DNA of 5,251 nucleotides from Spirochaetales bacterium. GTDB taxonomy: Bacteria; Spirochaetota; Spirochaetia; SZUA-6; DRHE01. The notes beneath the pieces were generated by a model. It saw only the letters and a program-made list of their open reading frames with translations, searched no databases and had not been told where the DNA came from. Positions 1-5,251 of the stretch are shown here, piece by piece. The translations under genes were made by a program, and so were the position numbers. The stretch covers positions 1 through 5,251 of the forward strand of contig DRHE01000260.1 of the NCBI GenBank assembly GCA_011049745.1, given 5' to 3'. Each line of letters begins with the position of its first letter. Within the stretch, counting starts at the first letter, position 1.

Positions 1-127
1 CTCATAGGGAATAGCCCAGGATAATGGAAAGAGCCGCCTTTTTCAAGCCTGCCGGGTCTATCAGCAAAGTGATTTAAGAGCCAGGTCTATTGATTTTAAA
101 GGGTAACTGGACCATAATGCAGTCAGC
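1..127. other. 5' non-coding or upstream-gene tail segment
   Basis: No gene can be supported here. All three forward frames meet a stop within the first 24 bases (TAG at 5-7, TAG at 12-14, TAA at 22-24), so any upstream + strand gene ends at or before base 24. A 17-codon frame (ATG at 24-26, TAA at 75-77) overlaps the TAA at 22-24, and a second stretch is open from 8 to a TAA at 104-106 without an ATG. Both are too short to call. The right part of the segment contains a candidate promoter for the following gene. The 7-mer GGTCTAT occurs twice (55-61 and 84-90), which is weak evidence for anything. Confidence 0.5.
90..118 (+). promoter_or_regulatory. Candidate sigma-70-type promoter for the three-gene operon
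   Basis: TTGATT at 90-95 matches four of six -35 consensus positions. It is followed after exactly 17 bases by CATAAT at 113-118, which matches five of six -10 positions. Transcription would be expected to start about 7 bases further on, near 125-126, only two or three bases before the ATG at 128. If this is the real promoter, the mRNA is nearly leaderless, which fits the lack of a Shine-Dalgarno sequence before that ATG. Such matches also arise by chance in AT-rich DNA, and a promoter left of the window remains possible. Confidence 0.35.
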
Positions 128-1645
128 ATGGACAAAAGAAACAACCTCGATCTAAAAGCGCAACCGCTCCTGTCCGTCAACCAACATAGTGACACAGAAG
201 CACAGATCGATACCTTGAAACACTGGCTTAAGCGTGTTACGGAAGTGAAAGATATTTTTTTCATCCACCCCGGCAATGAAGCAGCAGCCGGCAGTGAGCT
301 AAATGATGTCTTTGTACCTCTTCAGGTATTGGAGAGAGAGCTTAACTGGCCCATTCCCGCCTCCCTTATAGGACAGGATGCCTATGGTCATATCATCCAA
401 AGTGAAGAGGGAAAGCCCATTTTCCTCATGCTTTTCAGGGCGCGTTCAGAGCAGTTGGCAAAATATAAGCTGGAAATCGATCTGGTCGCCAATAAACTGA
501 AAGATATACTTGAGAGTAATTTTATAAAGGAAAGAATTAACCGGCTGGAAGCCTTTACCGATGTACTCTTTGAGGCAAATATCAAGAAACTCTCGGAAAT
601 GCAGCAGCGGGGGCTGGACCTGCTTATTGACGTCTTTAGCTTCCCCCTCTATATAGCCGGTAAGGATGGACGGTTTATCCACGTCAACCAGGCTTTTCTT
701 AACTTGGTGAAATACCCGAGTTTATCCGATCTGAACAATTCCGTTGATCTCTTTGTCGAGCCGGAAAAGAGGAAAAACGAATTTCAAACCATTCTGAACA
801 GGGGAGAAATAAATAATTACAGTCTGCAGCTTCGGACGGGAGAAGGCAGATTACTGGACGTCAGCGATTCGATTATTAATATTACCGAATCCTTTATCCT
901 CGGGGTCTTCTTTGATATAACCGAGCTGGCGCGCCTTAACAGGAAAAACCGGGAGGCTCTTGAGATCCAGGAATTATTAAATGACAGGATCATAGCTGCT
1001 GCAGAACTGCTGCAGAAAACCCAGAGCACGTCCATTAAATCCCTGGCCCGCCTGGCTGAGTACAGGGACGCGGAAACAGGCGACCACCTGCAGCGCATCT
1101 GTGAGTTTACCGGCCTTCTGGCCAGGAAGGTAAAGGAGAAAAATCCCTTCACCTTTAAGATCAATGACTCTTATGTTTCCGATCTTTACATTTCCAGTAT
1201 GCTCCATGATATTGGCAAGGTGGCAGTGCCGGACAGTATTCTTCTGAAACCGGGCAAGCTGCTCCCTGAGGAATGGGATATTATGAAGCAGCATACTGTC
1301 TGGGGCTGGGCTATTTTAAGCAAAGCCGACAAGGAAATGGGTGAACAATCCTTTCTGACCCTGGCTGCTGCTCTAGCCCTTCATCACCATGAAAGATTCG
1401 ACGGCAGCGGCTATCCCCACTCCCTGGCAGGCCAGGATATACCCTTAAGCGCACGTATTGTGGCAATTGCCGATGTCTATGACGCCTTAACCAGCAAACG
1501 ACCTTATAAAGAAGCCTGGCCCCACGAGCTGGCAATTCAGGAAATCAAGATTCAGAGGGGAAAACAATTCTGTCCCGTGCTGGCTGGTTTTTTCTGCGAA
1601 GCCGAAATAGAAATCGCCCGGATAGCAGCGAGATTTTCCGATTAG
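128..1645 (+). CDS. PAS-domain HD-GYP cyclic-di-GMP phosphodiesterase
   Basis: A 505-residue protein predicted to hydrolyse the second messenger c-di-GMP to pGpG/GMP. Residues about 1-155 contain no domain I recognise; the last part looks helical. A PAS sensor domain spans about 163-266, with the typical AGKDGRFIHVNQAF strand-turn and a GVFFDITE ending. A helical linker (about 267-300) leads to the HD-GYP domain (about 300-500). All expected metal ligands are visible: E316 and H320 (ETGDH), H360-D361 and K364 (HDIGK), H389, H420-H421, the DGSGYP signature at 425-430, and D449. The spacing agrees with trinuclear-metal HD-GYP enzymes as I remember them, so activity is likely. The usual FDP motif near the end reads FCP (C482). 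No signal peptide or membrane segment is seen, so it should be cytoplasmic. ATG 128 is the first possible ATG after an in-frame TAA at 104-106. There is no clear ribosome-binding site, and era follows after two bases. The signal sensed by the PAS domain is unknown. Confidence 0.93.
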   Translation: MDKRNNLDLKAQPLLSVNQHSDTEAQIDTLKHWLKRVTEVKDIFFIHPGNEAAAGSELNDVFVPLQVLERELNWPIPASLIGQDAYGHIIQSEEGKPIFLMLFRARSEQLAKYKLEIDLVANKLKDILESNFIKERINRLEAFTDVLFEANIKKLSEMQQRGLDLLIDVFSFPLYIAGKDGRFIHVNQAFLNLVKYPSLSDLNNSVDLFVEPEKRKNEFQTILNRGEINNYSLQLRTGEGRLLDVSDSIINITESFILGVFFDITELARLNRKNREALEIQELLNDRIIAAAELLQKTQSTSIKSLARLAEYRDAETGDHLQRICEFTGLLARKVKEKNPFTFKINDSYVSDLYISSMLHDIGKVAVPDSILLKPGKLLPEEWDIMKQHTVWGWAILSKADKEMGEQSFLTLAAALALHHHERFDGSGYPHSLAGQDIPLSARIVAIADVYDALTSKRPYKEAWPHELAIQEIKIQRGKQFCPVLAGFFCEAEIEIARIAARFSD

Positions 1646-1647
1646 CC

Positions 1648-2523
1648 ATGAAAGCATCATTTGTCGCCCTGGTGGGAAGACCTTCAACCGGAAAATCGAC
1701 CTTTATCAACCAGGTTTGCGGAGAAAAAATATCCATTGTCTCCAGCCACCCCCAGACCACGCGCAACCGGGTAAGGGGCATCTACAACTCCAAAGAGGGT
1801 CAACTGGTTTTTGTAGATACTCCGGGATTCTATCAATCGGAGCGGCGTTTCCACCGTCATCTGACGGGTTTGCTGCTTTCCACATTAAAGGATGTTGACC
1901 AGGTGCTCTACCTACTGGATGTCAGCCGCCGGCCCGGTGAAGAAGAGAGAGAACTGCTGGAGCTGCTGTCCGCGTTTAAGGGCCCCCTGATAATCGCTTT
2001 AAACAAGATCGATATAAAAAAGAACTACCGGCACGATTACCTGGAGCTTATCATGGATAAACTTAAGCAGGTGCCCATACATGAAATCTCCGCCCTTACC
2101 GGCAGTGGTGTAGAGTCCCTGGCCGCAGTCATACTGCTTACAGCTCCCAACGGCGAACCCCTTTACCCCCTGGATTATTACACCGACCAGGACCCTGCGT
2201 TCAGGATTTCTGAAGTAGTCAGAGAAAAAGCAATCAACCTAACCAGGCAGGAGATTCCCCACCAGCTCTACGTTGAAGTGGCTGATATGGAGATGCACAA
2301 CCAGGGGACTCAACTCTGGGCGCGGATATTTATCTGTGTTGAGCGTGATTCACAAAAAGGTATAGTAGTGGGTAAAAAGGGAGAACTTATTCGCGATATC
2401 GTACGGCAGGCAACGACAGAGCTGAACAGTCTCTTTCCCTACCAGGTGAAGCTCGACGTCAGGGTAAAGGTAAGGCCCAAATGGCGAAAGGATGAGCATC
2501 TCCTGAAAAAGCTTATCTCTTAA
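1648..2523 (+). CDS. era: GTPase Era, 30S ribosome assembly factor
   Basis: A 291-residue Era, close to the family's usual 300. Era is a GTP-hydrolysing switch that binds the 3' end of 16S rRNA through its KH domain and promotes late 30S maturation. The G motifs are in order: G1 GRPSTGKS (10-17), G2 QTTR (36-39), G3 DTPG (57-60), G4 NKID (119-122) and G5 SAL (148-150). The Era-typical linker, REKAINLTRQEIPHQLYVEV, leads into a type II KH domain (about 205-285) with the VVGKKGE loop at 240-246 and the closing VRPKWRKDE (W279, R280). The start at ATG 1648 places the P-loop at the normal distance from the N-terminus. The G1 residues S13-T14 replace the more usual Asn-Val, which may be a lineage trait. 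The gene starts two bases after the HD-GYP stop with no Shine-Dalgarno sequence, and its TAA touches the next ATG, so coupling to both neighbours is likely. Confidence 0.97.
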   Translation: MKASFVALVGRPSTGKSTFINQVCGEKISIVSSHPQTTRNRVRGIYNSKEGQLVFVDTPGFYQSERRFHRHLTGLLLSTLKDVDQVLYLLDVSRRPGEEERELLELLSAFKGPLIIALNKIDIKKNYRHDYLELIMDKLKQVPIHEISALTGSGVESLAAVILLTAPNGEPLYPLDYYTDQDPAFRISEVVREKAINLTRQEIPHQLYVEVADMEMHNQGTQLWARIFICVERDSQKGIVVGKKGELIRDIVRQATTELNSLFPYQVKLDVRVKVRPKWRKDEHLLKKLIS

Positions 2524-5251
2524 ATGCAACTGCTTCAAAGCATAAAACAGTATATAGAAAAGAGAGATACAATATTCGTTTTTCCCTCTGAAATCGCATC
2601 CCGCTTCTGGCTGAAAAGATCTTTTTCCTTCACGCACCGCAGGACATTGAGCCATGAGCGCTTCATTTCCTGGGATCACTTTAAAAAAACCACCTTCAAA
2701 TACTCCCTTCCCGGTTTACAGCCGGCAAATGAAGAGGTGCGTACCCTTTTCCTGCACCACCTGCTCGATCAAAACAGGGAAAAGAGCTTTTTCCGGTCCA
2801 TTATCCCCGGGGAATATGCTGAATACTCCCCTTTGCAGATTACTGCCTTGAGAAAGATCCTGCCCTGCTTGAACAGGATCTCTGAAATTCCCCGCCTGGA
2901 CCAGGGAATAGATGCCGGTAAAAAAAAAGACCTGCAGTTGCTCCTGGATAAATATCTTGAGTTCCTGGAGGCGGGCCGCCTCTTTGAACCGGGTTATAAA
3001 AAACCTTGCCTGGAGGTTAATAATCTTAATTATCTTATCTTTTACCCGGAAATACTCGCTGACTTTCACTATCTCAACAGAAAAGGATGGCTCAGCAACC
3101 ATCCTGAAATAAAAATTATATCCCTCACTGATGAAGCTCCCGGTCCGGAGCTTAAGCTCACCTCTTTCGAAAACTCGGAAGAGGAACTTACCCGGGTCCT
3201 GCTCAAAATCGGGGCGTTATTGGACCGCCAGGTAGATCCGGGAGAAATCGCGATCTCTGTACCCGATTTAGAGGAACTGGAAAGCCCGCTTCTGCTGCTC
3301 TCCAGGCTCCATGAAGTGCCCTTGCAGATACACCAGAGTAAACCGCTATTACGCTATCCCCAGGCAAGATTATTCAGTGACATGAAGAGCTGTATAGATT
3401 CAGGCTTCAGCATAGAATCATTAAAAGCCCTGCTGCTGAACCGTGCTGTTCCCTGGAAAAAAGAAGAGCTCAACCGCAAACTGATCCGCTTTGCAGTTTA
3501 TTACCGTATATTCAGAAATTATTCCACCCCAAGTGTGAAGATCGATCTGTGGCAGGAGAATATTAAAAAGGCCTTGGCCTCTTCTGAGCCTCAAGGCGGT
3601 TTTGAACCTGAGGAAATAGAAGAGATAGACGGTTATTTCAAGCGGCTGAAAAACAATCTGGAAGCGATCGCTGAAAGTAGGAATTTTACTGAACTGAAAA
3701 AGAAACTTTCAAGCTTCAGCGGTTCTTTTCTTTCAACCGCTGATTTCAACGAAGATGAGCTCAAGGTATTTAAATTCTCCCTGAAGGCTTTAAACGAGCT
3801 GATCATCGCCTCTGCCCGCTGCAACAGCCGCCGGGTTTCCTCCCCCTTTGCAATCTGGGTTGCCTATCTGGAAGAGAAGCCCTATGCACCGGTCGATCTT
3901 TCGCCCGGTATTGCAGTCTATCCCTACCGTCTCGCCGCCGGAATCTGCTCCAGGTACCATTTTATTATCAATGCCTGCCAGTCCGCCACTGAATGTATAA
4001 TCAGACCCTATCCTTTTCTAAACATCCATGAGGAGTATAACCTGGCAGATATTTTATCTACCTTAGAATATGACCTCTCCGCTCCCTTTATCCGCCTCTA
4101 TTCCCTGTCCGGAGAAGAGGTCTCTTTCAGTTATGCCCGGAAGTCCTACTCGGGAAACTCTCTGCCCCCTGCTCTCTTTGTTACCTCGGGCGCTATTTCC
4201 AATTTCAGTGAAAAAGATGAGGAGCGGCTCTCCGATCCATACGGTATGGAGAGGGCGCTCTGGTCAAAGGAGCAGGTTGCAAGACCTAAGATACTCTACC
4301 ACGGTCAGCTTCAGGGACTGCATCGGGCCGTAAAGACCTCTCTGAAAGTAAAAAGCCTCAATCTATGGCATACTCCCCTTGGTCAGGAACAGAAGAGGAG
4401 CGTTATCAACCGCCGGTTGCGCTACAGAGATGGATATCTGGTAATTTCCCCTTCCAGCCTGGAGCAGTATGATAATTGCGCCTTTAATTTTTTACTTGAT
4501 CACGGCCTGGCCATAGATGAAGAGAGTTACCTGGCGGAAAGCTGGGAAGCCAGGGAAACCGGCAATATCCTCCATGAAATCTACCTCCGCTTCTACCAAT
4601 GGGTAATAGAGCAAGGCGGGTATTTAGAAAGAGATCATTTTACCCTCTATCAAGTCCAGCTAAAGGATATCACCCACGGAGTACTCGAGAGTTACGGCCG
4701 CAATCAACCCCTGCCGCTCTTTCCTCTCTGGCAGGAGAAATGCCGGAATATAGAAAGCCTCGCCCTGGCCCTGTTGGAGGTTGATATGAAGAAATTTCCG
4801 GAGCAGAGAATAATTGATGTTGAGAAATTGCTCACTGTTCCTCTTAAGCCGGAATGCAGAAAGGTGAAGCTCACCGGCCGCATTGACCGGATAGCTGTGA
4901 ACAGCAAGGGCATGGGAGTAGTGGATTATAAAAAAAGCAAAACGCCGAAGAGCAGGGATATCTTCGCAGCCCGGCCTACCTCCTTTCAGATACCCTTCTA
5001 TATTCTCCTGTTGACGGAATCGGGAAGAAATGCGGATTGGGCGGCCTATTATTCAATCGAAGAGAAAAAATACATCATGGTTCTGGACAATGAACCTGAA
5101 CTCCAGGAGTATGCCGGTCGGAACCTGGCTGAAACAATAGAAGGCATGATTGAAAATATTGAAAACGGAGACTTCACCATGGCAACAACTGCAAAAAAAA
5201 TAAACTGCCGCTTCTGTCCTTATCCGGGCATCTGCAGGCATAATTTTATTC
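2524..5251 (+). CDS. AddB/RecB-like PD-(D/E)XK nuclease with iron-sulphur cysteines (3' end cut by window)
   Basis: An uninterrupted frame of 909 codons from the ATG touching the era stop to the window edge; few residues are probably missing. The C-terminal quarter is a RecB-family nuclease: H684 (GNILHEIY), D788 (LTGRIDRI), D801 and K803 (VVDYKKSK), and Q822 with Y826 (QIPFY). Four cysteines match the AddB iron-sulphur staple: C652 (SLEQYDNCAFNFLL), then C895, C898 and C904 (C-x2-C-x5-C). The N-terminal two-thirds resemble the helicase-like part of AddB. FVFPSEIASRFW lies near the start, an E-rich segment leads to GEIAISVPDLEEL (240-252), and GIAVYPYRLAAG (462-473) precedes a hydrophobic strand. 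No Walker A motif (GxxxxGK[ST]) is present, so this part probably does not hydrolyse ATP. The likely role is the nuclease/scanning subunit of a double-strand-break end-processing complex. An AddA/UvrD-like helicase partner would be expected, possibly downstream. The AddB family is fairly sure; orthology to classical addB is not, so no symbol is given. Confidence 0.87.
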   Translation, partial: MQLLQSIKQYIEKRDTIFVFPSEIASRFWLKRSFSFTHRRTLSHERFISWDHFKKTTFKYSLPGLQPANEEVRTLFLHHLLDQNREKSFFRSIIPGEYAEYSPLQITALRKILPCLNRISEIPRLDQGIDAGKKKDLQLLLDKYLEFLEAGRLFEPGYKKPCLEVNNLNYLIFYPEILADFHYLNRKGWLSNHPEIKIISLTDEAPGPELKLTSFENSEEELTRVLLKIGALLDRQVDPGEIAISVPDLEELESPLLLLSRLHEVPLQIHQSKPLLRYPQARLFSDMKSCIDSGFSIESLKALLLNRAVPWKKEELNRKLIRFAVYYRIFRNYSTPSVKIDLWQENIKKALASSEPQGGFEPEEIEEIDGYFKRLKNNLEAIAESRNFTELKKKLSSFSGSFLSTADFNEDELKVFKFSLKALNELIIASARCNSRRVSSPFAIWVAYLEEKPYAPVDLSPGIAVYPYRLAAGICSRYHFIINACQSATECIIRPYPFLNIHEEYNLADILSTLEYDLSAPFIRLYSLSGEEVSFSYARKSYSGNSLPPALFVTSGAISNFSEKDEERLSDPYGMERALWSKEQVARPKILYHGQLQGLHRAVKTSLKVKSLNLWHTPLGQEQKRSVINRRLRYRDGYLVISPSSLEQYDNCAFNFLLDHGLAIDEESYLAESWEARETGNILHEIYLRFYQWVIEQGGYLERDHFTLYQVQLKDITHGVLESYGRNQPLPLFPLWQEKCRNIESLALALLEVDMKKFPEQRIIDVEKLLTVPLKPECRKVKLTGRIDRIAVNSKGMGVVDYKKSKTPKSRDIFAARPTSFQIPFYILLLTESGRNADWAAYYSIEEKKYIMVLDNEPELQEYAGRNLAETIEGMIENIENGDFTMATTAKKINCRFCPYPGICRHNFI
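2920..2928 (+). repeat. A9 homopolymer tract inside the nuclease gene
   Basis: Nine consecutive A bases encode Lys133-Lys135 of the AddB-like protein. Tracts of this length are prone to polymerase slippage. Loss of one A would shift reading into the +2 frame, which ends at 3110-3112 and would give a truncated protein of roughly 195 residues. As read here the gene is in frame. Confidence 0.5.
5193..5200 (+). repeat. A8 tract directly before the iron-sulphur cysteine codons
   Basis: Eight A bases cover the end of the Ala890 codon, Lys891, Lys892 and the first base of Ile893, and are followed by TAAAC. Loss of one A, or a +1 slip, would bring the following TAA into frame immediately, removing C895, C898 and C904 while leaving the nuclease motifs intact. 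In the sequence given the frame is open. Confidence 0.5.

Noticed and set aside
24..77. 17-codon frame starting at an ATG that overlaps a TAA stop
   Set aside because: Too short, with no ribosome-binding site and no resemblance to a known small protein.
55..90. Direct repeat GGTCTAT at 55-61 and 84-90
   Set aside because: Seven bases repeated once, 29 bases apart, is expected by chance often enough that an operator claim is not supported.
817..1294. Overlapping minus-strand open frames inside the HD-GYP gene
   Set aside because: They lie fully within a gene with clear PAS and HD-GYP motifs, show no recognisable domain, and are low-complexity Ser/Arg/Leu-rich translations typical of antisense shadows.
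1643..2526. Terminator or internal promoter at the gene junctions
   Set aside because: The junctions are 2 and 0 bases long and I see no hairpin followed by a T run near either one.
2350..3102. Minus-strand open frames of 109 and 128 codons across the era/nuclease junction
   Set aside because: The opposite strand encodes the Era KH domain and the start of the AddB-like protein; the antisense products match nothing recognisable.
2912..3112. A 66-codon + strand frame starting just before the A9 tract
   Set aside because: It is an out-of-frame shadow of the continuous 909-codon gene, relevant only as the place where slipped reading would end.
4070..4784. Short + strand frames within the nuclease gene
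   Set aside because: Out of frame with the conserved nuclease and cysteine motifs; Pro/Ser/Arg-rich without family resemblance.

Overview
The window is a compact stretch of bacterial chromosome with every gene on the + strand. It holds a short 5' non-coding segment (1-127), a PAS/HD-GYP phosphodiesterase gene (128-1645), the ribosome-assembly GTPase gene era (1648-2523), and a very large open frame (2524 to the right edge, 909 codons and still open). The large frame encodes an AddB/RecB-like PD-(D/E)XK nuclease with a four-cysteine iron-sulphur signature. I see no rRNA, tRNA, insertion sequence, CRISPR array or factor-independent terminator.

The organism looks like a bacterium of moderate GC content. 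The Era P-loop reads GRPSTGKS instead of the commoner GRPNVGKS. Together with an AddB-like nuclease of the type starting FVFPSEIASRFW...SWDHFK, this reminds me of free-living Spirochaetota of the Spirochaeta/Treponema lineage. That is recall, not a database match, so the assignment is tentative.

The three genes are packed as one operon. Two bases separate the HD-GYP stop from the era ATG, and the era stop (TAA) abuts the next ATG with no gap. None of the three starts has a convincing Shine-Dalgarno sequence, which suggests translational coupling for the two inner genes. A sigma-70-like promoter (TTGATT, 17-base spacer, CATAAT) ends only 9 bases before the first ATG, so the first gene may be read from a nearly leaderless transcript.

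Functionally the operon would join c-di-GMP breakdown, 30S ribosome maturation and double-strand-break end processing. No biochemical link between the three is evident, and co-transcription may only reflect dense packing. The most notable points are the nuclease gene, which is easily missed because it has no stop in the window, its apparently non-ATP-binding helicase-like part, two poly-A tracts in that gene, and the SD-less start sites. I found no convincing evidence of an undescribed multi-gene system.
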